Assembly: GCA_948567375.1 (NCBI GenBank)
Contig: OX419758.1
Location: forward strand, 2,547,001 to 2,611,000
Direction of reading: 5' to 3'
Length of the DNA: 64,000 nucleotides
Source: Lunularia cruciata
Lineage: Eukaryota; Streptophyta; Marchantiopsida; Lunulariales; Lunulariaceae
Shown: in pieces, positions 33,351-45,189 of the stretch
Layout: each line of letters begins with the position of its first letter
Numbering within the stretch: the first letter of the stretch is position 1
Translations under genes and position numbers: made by a program
Notes under the pieces: generated by a model
What the model was told of the DNA's origin: nothing
Databases searched by the model: none
Seen by the model: only the letters and a program-made list of their open reading frames with translations

Positions 33351-35804
33351 GGAATAGTTGTTAGTACATTTTCAGTCCAAACTAGACGGGATGATGGAAT
33401 ATCTAAAGAAAATAAATAGCTCATTGTAAAACAAGTACTATAAAATGAATATAATCTTAACATAAGGAAGGAAAGATAATATATCATTATAAAAATCTGT
33501 TCCCATTATTCATATATCATTATAAAGATTGATTATCCAATATTACTATGAGAGTGAATTTCTCTATTTCTCTTATTCTCTTAGCTTTTCTTTTCAAGAA
33601 GTTATGTAAGAATCATTTTACCTCTCATCCTAAAACTATATAGTTTCACTATCTCCAGAGTTATAATCTGAATTCCTAAATTTTACTTTAAGAAATCAAC
33701 ATAAATTTTTAATTTAATATTATGTACAACTATATTCAAAGATTATTTCTTAATTATATCATAAATTCAAGTAAGATGGAGAAAATCTACCAATCTCTAC
33801 TAGTGAACAAAGTTTAATATATCAAGATTGCTTAATATGTTGTACATGTGATTGCTTAATGTACGATACATGTGTTTGTTTGAATTAAGGATGATTATAT
33901 TTTGTATGATCTTATTGATCTACTTTATGTGAAATATTTAAAACTAGGAACTCTTTTGACTATTTCAAATAATAAATTATTATTTTTTGAAATTTTTATC
34001 TACATAAAAGATACATATATATCTATTATATAGAGAAAATTAATCTAAGAAATATAATAAATTTTTTAGTCTAAAATAATAATAATTAAAATATAAAAGT
34101 TAAAAGAATTTCAAAACAAAATACACATGCAAAGATCAAGATGCTAATTTGATTAAATAATATTAATTTTCACATAGCATAAATATGGATATCAAAAGAT
34201 GTAAGCTTCATGTACATTTGTAATATCCATGACAGATAGATTGAACTATAAAATAAATAAATAAATTGAGATGATTGACTTACAAAATAGATAAAATGGT
34301 AATGACATTTTTTTCTAGTTAGAGTGTTAAATTTATAGAAATTTAAACATTCTATTTTACAATGAATTTTACAATAAACACTCTCCTTATTTGACTTAAT
34401 ACTCTATTGTATGTTAGTCCCTTCTGATGGTAAACAAGAAAAGAAAAATACAATAATTTCCTATAAATCTGTAAAAAGAGTCTTTCCCTTGATAAAATAT
34501 TCATGCATAAATTCATCTTTAAAATATTTATAAGAAAATAAATTTAATTAATATATGATAAAACAACAAATTTATTACCTTAATTTAAAAGCATATTTCA
34601 CACCTAAAACCTTTTAAGTTAACCGCAACACTAGAAGCTATTTTATTATTTTGTTATATAATTGTGATCTGTGAAATAGCACTTTTTAGTAATTTCTTCT
34701 ATAATAGAATTCAGAATTGTATCTGGAATAAATGATATTCATAATGACGAAATAAAACTCATAAAATCTAAAACTTCAGTATACTTAAAAAAGAGAGGGG
34801 ACAAGCTCTTCTCAAGTTTTTGTTCAAAATAGTTCAATGATTAAGTTTGATGCTTGATTTATCAAATATTTGAAATTATGATTTGAAGTGATAAGGTTAA
34901 TTTTGAGCTCACTAACTGCTAGAAAGTCCTGTAAATCCTGAATTTTTACATTTCTTTATTACTCAAGCTCTCATAAAAGACTTTTCTTTATGTTTCAATG
35001 GTTCAAATATGAACTTTTAATTTGATAAAAAAATCTTTTAGAACCAGATTTCCAACATGCTCATAGTTGAATTAATTATAATAGTATGTATGTAAAAACA
35101 TAACTACAAAATTATTTATATATTTTGTATTATGTTTATATATATTTATTTAGATTTTCTTAAAAATAATTTCTATGACATGTAGAACTATCTCTTCCTT
35201 TAGTGCATTTATTACAGAAAAACTTTGATGTAAAATAAAACAGAATATTCAGATTCATTTATAAAATAATTATAGCCTATATTAGATGAAATAAATAAAT
35301 TATTATCTAGTAAAATATCTTAGATATAGGTAAAATTTGTAGAGTTTATATGGTTCCCCATATAATTAACAATAAATATATAGAATATCTTATAGTCACA
35401 ATAATAATAATTAATTTTAGTTATCAAGAAAAAGTTTAGAACATAAATTATTGATCAAAATAAAATCAAGGCAAAAGATCTTTAAAAGATAATCATATTA
35501 ATGAATACATTTTTGTAATTTATGTAAATTTATTCTATTAATCTTCTTCTTGATATAATATATAACATGTCTAAAATTAATCATTATATTAAAAATGTGG
35601 TAATAAACTTGAATCTGATAAGAATGAGATGGTTGTCAAAATCTTTCTCATTACCTTATATAATGTATAATCAAATGACAATTTCAAATTCTAGATATGT
35701 TTGTTAGGTAGATACTTTCTGCTCTTTCTATTGAGGAAGGAACAAATTGAGTCCACTTAAGCTCCTTACTAACTTGCGATATCTATATCCAAGATTCCCT
35801 TAAT

Positions 35805-36040
35805 TAACAAGGTTATAGAATTTACCACGTCTCAAGCACCGTTCATTTGTTAGACCATTTATAGGAACAGTAAAAGGAATTGGAAAGCCAAATATTATCA
35901 ACAAGTCCATTTATATTGAACACCATAACAAGTCCCCCTGCTATAATTGCTTTGAATATACTGAAAAAGCAATCTTCTACAAAGGTTTACTTTCTTAAAG
36001 CCATAGGTCCCGCAGTGAAGTGAAACTTGTTCAACTTTTG
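35805..36040 (-). pseudogene. Possible cytochrome P450 exon relic
   Basis: On the - strand, with frame changes, the region reads LWL-stop-ESKPL-stop-KIAFSVYSK, then FGFPIPFTVPINGLTNERCL and RRGKFYNL. The pattern (W.e.kp., then F.......G...P....PIN.....rCl..r) resembles the middle of CYP85-clan P450s, where a FPINxPGT block precedes an Arg-rich helix. The PGT itself is changed. No heme-binding motif found nearby. Weak; could be chance. Confidence 0.2.
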
Positions 36041-37598
36041 CCTAGCGTCTTAAATTTAATTTCTGTATACTAAAGGTTAAATAGTACTCGACTTACATTC
36101 AACTTCATCTTGACAACCGATAAATGCAGATAAATAACAAGGTCTTGGAAGGTCACCAAAATTTTATTGAAATGAAAAGTAAAAATCAATAAAAACACAT
36201 TGATTTCTTGCTTCCTTCATTGTGGTACACCCTTGATCCTTTTGAAGAATCTATATGCACTGCTCTAGGGCGCTTTTATTGGACTGGAATGAGCCAAATT
36301 TTCATATATAAGAATTTTACATATTGGAACTGATGCATAACTACCGGAATTTCTTATTTTAAAGTCTACCTAGTAAAACTTTCCCATATTTAGAAGAAAA
36401 AATAGAAAAAATTTAGACGCAGTCTATTCAAAGTTTACTTGCAACAGGAATCTGCACAACTATAGAACCCAAAAGATGAGAGTTTTGCCAACATAAGATT
36501 TCAAAGCTTCCATATCGCCTCCACATGCATAACTGAATAAGGTTGATCCGTCTTTTATGATCAAAAGATAAAACTAAATTTAAGCATTTTTAGCATGATT
36601 TAGTGTATCTGGGTATATGGTGATCTTCTCATTAACCTCACCTTCTCAACCACAAACCATGCCTCGTACAATTATACACCATATTGTACCATGCTATCTC
36701 GCCTCTTGCCTTGGAAACACAACTTCATCGGATATAAATTGATTTCATTACAACAGTTGTAATCTAATGTTTAGTTTAATCTAATCTAGTTTAGCTTGAT
36801 AACCAAACGCAAAATGTTCTTGTACCGGAGGGTATCAAAGCTTACCCTCATCTGGAGAAGGCACAAATCACAGTAGTCAAGTTGCAAGAGGCCGACGAAG
36901 TTGATATCCATGCACTAGCAGCCAAGAGTACCAATCTGCGTTCAAAAGTTCATCTTATGGTGGACCAGCTTTACACGACAGAATAGAGAGACAGTGCTGT
37001 GACACGAAATAACTTGGGGAAACAATGATGATCAAGTGAGGCTGACCTATCCACATTATCCACAACATGGCGAGACCCCTCCTAGAACAGGTCACGCACT
37101 GAACGTTTCGGCTTTTGTGCAATGGGACGGTTGGTAGAGATTTCATCTGTAAGGTGAAATCGCATCCCCAAAATGATGAGAGACTTAAGCCTCATAAATC
37201 CACGCTCAAAGAATCCTTGAGGAGCACCTTGCTTTTTAGGTCAAACATCCGCACATGTCTTAAACTACTAGCATAAGTTGCAATCGCGAAGAGTATCAGC
37301 CTTGATTACATACATATGAAACTTGAAATTTCCACGTTCATTCTACTCGGGGGTATTCCCTTGGGTTCTCAAGTTTATGAGGATCAATATTTATACCCGA
37401 TAGATTTCCTTCATGATTCGATGGTGGAATCTTCCTTCAAGTCATAATTCGAGCAGTATCAAAGAAAGTATCACTTCGTAATTGATCATTTCTTCGCATA
37501 TATTGTATTCAATAAAATAGAACATGGGATTTTTACCACTATGCTCCACGATTCACTCCGACACCACCTTGCGTTCGTCCTACTGGCTATGGAAATCT
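36041..37598. other. Region without recognised gene
   Basis: Less AT-rich than the macro-repeat and without copies elsewhere in the window that I can see. Nothing supported. Confidence 0.4.
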
Positions 37599-37741
37599 TT
37601 GGCAATTTCCATTTCATTTTGTTGGTCTTCTTCACAATGTAACATGGAGTTCTTTATTGCGAAGAGCAGCACTTTGCCATGTCATCGGTAACACTCACGT
37701 CTCACTACAGGGTTCCTTACAGCGAAGTGAAGCACTAACTG
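37599..37741. repeat. Direct repeat, left copy
   Basis: 143 bases starting TTGGCAATTTCCATTTCATT and ending GAAGCACTAACTG; repeated at 37873-38014. Confidence 0.88.
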
Positions 37742-37798
37742 TTTGCAGATTTTTCATATGGATATTAATAGGGCCTAGCCCATTTTACCTCTTTTGTC

Positions 37799-37860
37799 TC
37801 TCCCTTGTACGGCTTGATGGGTCTTCCCATCCTTCATGTGTTCTACATGGTCGCCTTTCT
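37799..37860 (+). repeat. Dispersed motif copy 10 (long form)
   Basis: CCCTTGTACGGCTTGATGGG, TCTTCCCATCCTTCATGTG, TTCTACATGGTCGCCTTTCT. It lies between the two direct repeats and is preceded by GCCCATTTTACCTCTTTTGT, which resembles the flank of copy 2. Confidence 0.85.
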
Positions 37861-37872
37861 TTCTTCCACTAC

Positions 37873-38014
37873 TTGGCAATTTTCATTTCATGTTGTTGGT
37901 CTCTTTCACAATGTAACACGATATTCTTTATTGCGAGGAGGAACACTAGCTATCTTATCAGCAACACTCACGTCTCACTATAAAGTTCCTTATAGCGAAG
38001 TGGTGCACTAACTA
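37873..38014. repeat. Direct repeat, right copy
   Basis: 142 bases, homologous to 37599-37741 (TTGGCAATTTTCATTTCATG ... GGTGCACTAACTA). Confidence 0.88.
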
Positions 38015-39890
38015 TCTCGTCAGTCACACTCGACTCCCTCTCACTAACGACAATGGGTATCCTCCACCAAACAACGCTCACCTTCGTTGGGTTTTCACCG
38101 ATGGGCAGCAGCAATAGAAGCTCCCACCAGGTGTAGACAACTCCCTCCCCATCTACCGTTAAGGAGAAAGTTACTTTGTGTGCTACTTTCGTGTATTCCT
38201 TTTACTTGTGTATTTGTCCATATAGTGTTTTGGCCTCGGTTTTTGTGCCCTTTTTCGATTGGGCCTGCGGCTCGGTTGCTCCATCCGCGCTACTCTGTGT
38301 TTTTGTACTCTCTTTTCCTTCGGGTTTGCTTTCGCAGCACTGTGCTGAACTTACGAACTCGTGAAATTTAGGGACTCAGCAGATTCAGTCATGTTTGCTC
38401 CGAATATCTACAACTCCATAGAATCGTCGGATATTCATGAGTTGTCACACAAGTAAAAATCTTTCCTCTTTCTGTTGAGGGTGAAGATCCAACTTTTAAA
38501 TCAATGCCCACTAGAATAAATGCGCGATCAACATATTGCACTCGGTTCAACAGATTGTGTAACAAGAATCAATTTTCCTCGAAATTTAACCCCAAGTAAA
38601 CATAAAGGAACAGTCCGCATCGCAGTTGCGGTATCTTCATTGGGAGTATGGACGACCACCGCCCTTGGACCCGTGACCAAGTAGCTCGGCAATAATTTAC
38701 AGTGTCTATGTGCTGGTGCTCAATGTCAAAGACTTTACTCTCGTCTCGTAGTCTTTTGCTTCCAACATAAGCCTCTGTGGATTAAGACTTTTTCAACTCT
38801 ATGTCTACTTGTGCATCCTTACGGGGCCGGCCTCACAAACGGCAAAAGCGCACTGAAATGATTCTTTGGTTGTTAGATCGCTTGGTTGACGCTTTCGTCT
38901 TCTTCTATACCCGGGGCTTAGTGTTGGACACACTACCCAATATGGGCACGTAGTCGCTGACCTAGTCCAAACAATCCCAGATTTTGCAGTTCGGTGCCGG
39001 ACAGGTCAACAAATCGTTTTTTCCATGCCGCGTGCAGCTTTGGCTAAAGTCTTTATTATAACGTCTACGAGGTTGTCACCATACGGCCTGTGAATGATAA
39101 AATATTCGGAACGTACCTGAAGGGATGTAAAAGCTACAACTCCAGCTACGAGACTAACGAAGGATGTGGCACGAAGTCGAAGCAGATGTAACGGGAAGCA
39201 GGAGCACTGGCGATTTTTACTCCAAGGAGAAGGATCTCGAGGATCAGATGTAATGGCATGAGTTCCTATCCTATCGGAACGTCGGTGCAGTTTGTTAATG
39301 GAGAATCGGTGCCAGCCTTCTTCGTGTAGATTTTGTTTCTTGTTCGGCCCACGCTCTTCGCATCTCGTTGCAAGTAAGTGTTCGACTCTGTTTCAGTTTA
39401 GTTCATCAGTTGCTGGTAGTGTAGTAATCAACAAGTTGCGCTTCTTAGCTAATGCTGTACTGTCATTTCCTACAAAGCTGCTTAGGCATACCAAGAGCAG
39501 TCCAAGAGTATACCCTGAGGCTGCTCCCATTACCCGATTGAACCTCCTTTTGTGGCATTCCCTTCTTTACCTTTCCGTTGGTCACGAACACACCTTGAAT
39601 GCACTTAAGGAAAGGGACGAAAGACCACCAATGGAGTCAAATGCCTGACTCTCGTTTCTTCACAGACTCGCCTTTCCACCATCTGAAGTCCTAAAAGTTG
39701 TGTCTGCTTATCATAAACGTAAATGCATCGCTTCATTTACCGCCGCAATCTTCGTCATCAACACTGACGATACCCAATCTCTTCTCCATACCATAAAACC
39801 TTCGAGTTCTCCAATATTCTTCAACTCCTAAAGGAAGAAACTCTCCTCGTTCGCCGCCTGCGCCTCGTCGTCCTTCTTTCTCACTCCAAG

Positions 39891-39891
<1 letters not shown>
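38015..39891. other. Region without recognised gene
   Basis: Mixed composition, higher GC than the surroundings. Several short open stretches on both strands (for example 38087-38371 +) but none shows a known motif. May be decayed single-copy DNA. Confidence 0.4.

Positions 39892-39947
<56 letters not shown>
39892..39947. repeat. (CT)28 microsatellite
   Basis: 56 uninterrupted bases of CT. Flanks are GC-richer and pyrimidine-rich on this strand, as in some plant 5' UTRs, but no gene start could be shown. Confidence 0.97.
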
Positions 39948-39950
<3 letters not shown>

Positions 39951-40837
39951 TACTAGCTTTCCAAGTCGCACATTCTCCAGCTAAAAAACAGAGCGCCACC
40001 ACGACATTGCTGATTCCTTCAACTCTGTTGTTGCCGAAGGCGAAGAAGAAAATTGAAGGTCATGCATTCTTTCATGCAAGTCCCCCTACTTACAATCACC
40101 TAAGCAAAAGAATTGGACGTTTCCTAAAACCTAAACCATCCTTTTACTGAGTGAAACTTGCCGTGAGGGGGCACTCAGTCTACCCTGCACTGCTTCATGC
40201 CTAATGTCTGGCATAGATATCGCAAATCAGGTCAGGACTTGGAGTTGCTGGTGGAGAAGCTGGTAACAGGAGACAATCTTCCATCGAGTGAACTTCCACA
40301 CGAAATGAATCTGTGGCTGTAAAGTAAAAGGTGACTTAAGATACCCTTGTAACGGGTGCAGAAAGAAACTCCTCTTATGAGCCTGAAGTTTGAAGCAGTA
40401 AGATGTGCTAGATGAGCTTGTTACAAACGAAGGAGAACAGGTCCAAGACAGTCAAGAGATTTGGAACGATGAATATGAACGACGATTGATCAATACCAAA
40501 TTGAATAAGCTGTAATGTTCATCAGCCGCACATCCGGTGGATCCAACTCGGTAGTGTGTATCAGAAGTGCTCCAAATCGTATCTCGTATAGTTTCTGAAG
40601 ATCTCTGTACAGACCTGATTGAAACTAATATCGGCAATGATAACCTCAATTACAGCAGCAATTGAAACACAACAAAGTACGTAAACGAGATGAATGAGGA
40701 CAGTTGCCACAGGTCGTATTCTATGTGGTCGGCTTTCTTCTCTGTTTAGATTAAGTTAAGTGGAAGTTGAGTGCAAAATGCAGACCGTGAACATACTGGG
40801 TGGGAAAGGTTATCACAAAACTAAATAATCACAAGAC
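39948..40837. other. Region without recognised gene
   Basis: A + strand open stretch just after the CT repeat reads HASPPTYNHLSKRIGRF before a stop at about 40148, but it has no ATG and no recognised domain. Dispersed motif copy 11 at 40715. Confidence 0.35.
40715..40739 (+). repeat. Dispersed motif copy 11 (core)
   Basis: CGTATTCTATGTGGTCGGCT then TTCTT; last copy seen in the window, 110 bases from the tRNA gene. Confidence 0.65.
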
Positions 40838-40842
40838 AAAAA
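40838..40842 (-). terminator. Pol III terminator of tRNA-Arg
   Basis: TTTTT on the - strand, beginning 8 bases after the tRNA 3' end (plus-strand AAAAA). Confidence 0.85.
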
Positions 40843-40849
40843 TGTAGAC

Positions 40850-40921
40850 GACCATGCTGGGGATCGAACCCAGAATCTCTAGCTCCGTAGGCTAGCGCCT
40901 TATCCATTGGGCCACACGGTC
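40850..40921 (-). tRNA. tRNA-Arg(ACG), intronless
   Basis: 72 bases that fold into a full cloverleaf. Acceptor GACCGTG pairs with CATGGTC (one G-T), D arm GCC/GGC, anticodon stem CTAGC/GCTAG around loop CTACGGA with anticodon ACG (plus 40886-40888), and T arm CTGGG-TTCGATC-CCCAG. The A box reads TGGCCCAATGG and the B box GGTTCGATCC, the internal pol III promoter. CCA is not encoded, as normal for nuclear genes. It reads CGU directly and CGC/CGA after A34-to-inosine editing. A T-run terminator follows and an AT-rich TATA-like stretch precedes. Looks functional. Confidence 0.96.
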
Positions 40922-40943
40922 ATATAAAAGCCTCTCCCGAATT

Positions 40944-40955
40944 AATTTATATATT
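40944..40955 (-). promoter_or_regulatory. TATA-like upstream element of tRNA-Arg
   Basis: On the - strand AATATATAAATT lies 23-34 bases before the mature 5' end. Plant nuclear tRNA genes often have such an upstream TATA-like element. Confidence 0.5.
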
Positions 40956-41454
40956 ACAATCTAACATGGCGTTTCCGTCTAATAAAACAGTTCAAAATTC
41001 GTCATGTTAATACAATTCAATTGGATCGTTTAGCTAAGTTAGCCTTACGACTTTTTGAAATTTATACTTTTTAATAGAAATTTCTTTGAATATGGTTAAA
41101 GATTTAAGGTATTGTTAATCTTTCGACAGAAAACTAAGATTTTATGATAATTAGCTGGGTTATATTTGAAAATGAAAATTTATCTAATGATTGACATTCT
41201 CCCTTGATACTTTCAGAATATTTCAAAATTGGAATGATAGTATTCAAGTCAAGAAGATTCTATATATTATAAAACTGCATTGCATGTTTCCGTTATTATG
41301 ATCAGAAATGTTACAAGAATCACAACAATTTCCATCATTTCTATGCTGTTCTAGGATAGTGATGGGAGGTCGGTCACTCATAACAAAATTCACTCCTCAA
41401 ACGCATCGAAGGTGATTTCAACTTCATCGTCAACGATTATAACTGATCGTTTAC

Positions 41455-41660
41455 CATCCGAGATGCTGAGTGGAGAAGTCGATCAGTCCTCGGAAGGAGA
41501 TACTGAGATGAATCAGACCAAGAGAAATGACTCACATGGCCAAGGGAATCAGTCCACGGGTGGAGGCACTGAGGACAATCAGCCGTGTGACTAAGTCGAT
41601 CAGTCCACGGAAAGAGATGTAGTGGTCTATCAGCCCGGGAGATAAGATTCACATAAAGTG
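41455..41660 (+). repeat. Degenerate in-frame repeat, coding-like
   Basis: The + strand reads VDQSSEGDTEMNQ, GNQSTGGGTEDNQ, then (after a stop) VDQSTERDVVVYQ: three units of a 13-residue theme with GATCAGTCC(A/T)CGG at the nucleotide level. Stops at about 41592 and 41643. Could be a relic of a repetitive acidic protein; no family recognised. Confidence 0.45.
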
Positions 41661-42329
41661 GTGGATCTGTCCAAAGACAATCAAGTCAATCAGATCAGAC
41701 AAGTGTTTCAAGCGACCGTGGACTAATCAACAAGAAATCCAGAATGGAGTTCATAGATTGTAATGGTGCAGTACATGCCCACTGCATAAGACATCTCTGA
41801 TATATCATGAATTCACAACATGGTGAGGACGATACGTGAGACACCATCCTCGCTGTCTAAAGATCGTCGCACAAACATATGGATATTGTTGCACCCATTG
41901 ATTTTCAGATGTTTTAGACACGACTTTATGTCTTTCATTTTCGATTTAATATTGTGTTGCAAGCACATTTTTCATATTTCACATGTGTTTTACCATGAGA
42001 TTGTATTTACTATACGCGATATCTTATCTAACATCTTACACATCTTTAGATCAACTACACGATGAAACTCGATCACTGGGAGGTCGAAAGTTATTGATTA
42101 GAGTAAGTCTGATTGTGTATATTAAATCTGAGAACTGAAAATCATAGGTTGATTGCGTTTTGATGGCCACATTCGGTATACATGGATGCAAGTTTGGATG
42201 TGTTACAAGAAATCCTCAAATTCATACATAACTTAAATTCTCAGTGCCCCCAGGATTTCAACCTGGCTCACTGGAGAAAAACACTTACTTCTCGGAAAAA
42301 GTTCCAAATGACTGATTTGTGCAGTCTAT

Positions 42330-42449
42330 AATATAGTAGTTCCTGTATAAACTTTGTGTATTACCCACTATTATATGTGCAGGTTCTTTAATATAGTAGT
42401 TCCTGTATAAACTTTCTGCATTACCCACTACTATATGTGCAGGTTCTCT
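42330..42449. repeat. 60-base tandem repeat, two units
   Basis: 42330-42389 and 42390-42449, both AATATAGTAGTTCCTGTATA..., about four differences. Confidence 0.95.
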
Positions 42450-43253
42450 GCTTTTGGATAAGGGAACTTTGTAAACAGGGATTCAGGTAGCATTTGCACA
42501 TAAATTGTACTGAATTTCACTTCATAAACAATAGAACTGAGCTGCGACAATCTCAGCGAAAGATAAGTTTATTTGGCGTAATTGAGATTGATATGTATAC
42601 AAAAGTTAAGGGACATGACTCCATTTTCAGAGCTCCCACCAAAGGAGCCCATAGTCCATTGACCTGAGTCAAGTAAATCTGCGAAATTTACACAGCGTAG
42701 AATGTCAATTCTCAAATCTCGTTCATAGGTTGATCAGTGAGATACAAACAGAACATCACACAAACCATCTTCGGTCGAAGCAGATCAAGTTGAAATATAA
42801 TGTCTTCTGAATCCAGGTGCTCCACACCTATGCCGGGTTCTCTCTTGAAAGCTGGCTATTTGTGTACTAACATACCGAACCTACTAACATTTAGACTCCG
42901 GTAATGATTGTCTTTTTGCATTTTCGCATGCATTCATCAAATTGTCAAATATTCTCTACTGCTGTTCTCGTTTCCAGGTAGTTGTGTGCTAAGTGAATAT
43001 TTGAATGTGTGTGAATTACCGCATCATTTGAGTGAATAAGAGAATTCCTCTAGGCCAGTTCAAGGAGTTTAATCTTGAATGTTGAATGAGTAGTTCTGAG
43101 AATTTTGAGATGATATAATTAAATAGAGAGGTAAAATTTAGCATCTTTGCATCCATGCTCTTTTAAATTAATTAATTTAGAGTATATAATCCACTATTTG
43201 CATTTTATTATTTATTAGATATTTTATGAGTTAATATAATATATATTTCATGT

Positions 43254-43284
43254 TATTAAGATGATATTTCATATCATCTTAATA
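43254..43284. repeat. Perfect 14-base-pair palindrome
   Basis: TATTAAGATGATAT - TTC - ATATCATCTTAATA. Confidence 0.95.
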
Positions 43285-44099
43285 TTTTAATTAAAATTCG
43301 TTAGTGCAGGATATTTGCACTTCATCATCTTATTAACTTCACCTACATCCATTGCCACTAAAAAAACATTTCATATGTCTTTATTTCAAATTTACTTGTC
43401 TGTTTAATAGAGAAATAAGATGTGATTTTGAGCATATTTTCTCATATGAATTTATATTAAAATATCTGTAATGATAATAAAACAGTAAATTATATATAAT
43501 TATTTGGTATATATAATAATAAAAGTGCTTACATATTTCTTTATATTAGAGATATGTGTATTGATTTCTTTTCCAAAATATTTTATGTAGTCTTATTGAC
43601 TTCAAAAAATCAAACCCATATTTTAGTGTTTATTAAATTTTTTAATTAATATATGTATTTTTCATAAAGAGAATAAACAAGTGAAAAGACATATTGTAAC
43701 ATTTATCCATTACTTGATTTTTTAATATTCCAAAATTAAAGGAAATAGAAAAGGTTTTTGATTTTAGAGAAGTAAACAAAGGAGAATGCAACAGCATAGA
43801 GAAGTAAAAAAAAAAAGCTTTATTAGCTTTTATTCATTTCTAAAACATTTTGGAATGATCATTCTAAATATGTATAAGGCAAGAAAAATCTCAAATTACT
43901 TCTTATGATAATATATATGAGTTTTCATTTTTGATGAGTTGATTTCATTTAAATAAGTCCCTCTATTTCAAATAATAAAATTAGAAAGTGTAATGATTCA
44001 ATGTTGGAAAAATTATGGTAAAATGGAAAGAATTGGTCATTCCCAAATAGGTATAAATTAGAAATGACTAGAAGGAGAAGAATGATGTCACAGACAGTA

Positions 44100-45130
44100 A
44101 TTCTATATCATATTTTGCTTAACCTCTTGTGCAAGAACTACCCCATCAAATGGAAGTGTGACCAACCCCCTAGAGCACACTACAAAAAAGGAAAACAAAT
44201 CACTATCACTTAAGATCTACTCCAAATTATTCCTGAAGGTGATTGTTCATTCATCACAAAAGCCACTTCACTTTGCAGATCACTCCCCATTCAAGGTGTG
44301 ACTGGCTGATGGTCGTGAGTGCTTGATCTTCATCAATGTTTTGACTGTCGTGATCATGCTGCCCATTGTCAGCATCACAAACATTGTGCACACGCCAATG
44401 GCAGTTCCTACTTCTCAAGTAAATTTCACCACAAAGGTACTATCACTTTGATGAGTACAACCACAAGGGATGCATACTACCCTTCTTAGAAGGCACAATT
44501 CTGAAGGAGTCATGGATCAATCATGTAGTTAGCTCTTTGTTACCATGGTACTTCACAATGCTCTTTGTTAGCCACTCACTGCATTGATAATTCAAAACCC
44601 TAGAGATCCAACACTCTAGACAAGTGCAAATGATTCTCTTCACTCAAGCACTCATGTTCCCACTTCAAGTTACCTCACCACTACTCACCCAAGCAAATAA
44701 TCCATCCCATAGAATGCAAAAAATATACACAAAGGATCATAGAGGTCTTTGAGTAACAAGCTTCATCTACAAAAAGCAATTCCATGATTGAATAAATGAA
44801 ACTTGGTTTACATTGAGCTGAGGCCCTTTATACTATTCCTACTCCTCTCCAAGGGATATTTAATGGCTAAGTGGGCTCCACAATAATCTCCTAGGTAATC
44901 CACCATCGTTGACTTAGGATCCTCATTCTATCTTAATCACTCGCTTAGGGTTCTAATCCTATCTTAATTAATAATTGACTAGGTGGCAAATCAACTCCTT
45001 ATTTTTGTCTTCTATTTCTATATTTTCCTTCAGCTATTTATCACAAAGGCTTTTAATTACAAAATTGGTCACTCACTAAAAGGTGTCATGAGTTGGTAAT
45101 ATACAATCACAAATATCTTTGGCTTGAAAG
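44100..45130 (-). repeat. Module N of element D1
   Basis: Shares with 28430-29345 and reversed 60080-60660 the blocks AACCTCTTGTGCAAGAA, ACCATGGTACTTCA, TCTAGACAAGTGCAAATG, CACTCAAGCACTCATGTTCC and CACCTCACCACTACTCACCC-like. It lies just 3' of the coiled-coil coding part, as in D3. Confidence 0.65.
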
Positions 45131-45189
45131 ATTTTTTCCTTGTTCTACTAGGCCAATGATCATTTTATACTTAGCCAATTCTACAATTT

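Larger units (their letters stand above)
31819..35794. repeat. 3.9 kb tandem unit, copy 2
   Basis: Direct repeat of 27932-31797 (offset 3887), very similar over its length by eye. It is about 110 bases longer, which is explained by the internal duplication at 32518-32734. A 21-base spacer (31798-31818) lies between copies. Confidence 0.92.
40956..43980. other. AT-rich region without recognised gene
   Basis: Contains the coding-like repeat, tandem repeat and palindrome listed separately. Otherwise nothing supported. Confidence 0.4.

Noticed and set aside
38087-38371. 94-codon hydrophobic, cysteine-rich open frame on the + strand
   Set aside because: Pyrimidine-rich DNA gives Phe/Leu/Cys/Ser codons; no domain, no conserved start, other strand equally open.
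39733-40002. Open frame with a Glu-Arg repeat on the - strand
   Set aside because: It is only the translation of the (CT)28 microsatellite; no conserved flanks.
42240-42300. tRNA T-arm-like sequence CCAGG-TTGAAAT-CCTGG on the - strand
   Set aside because: No matching acceptor stem, D arm or anticodon arm at proper distance.
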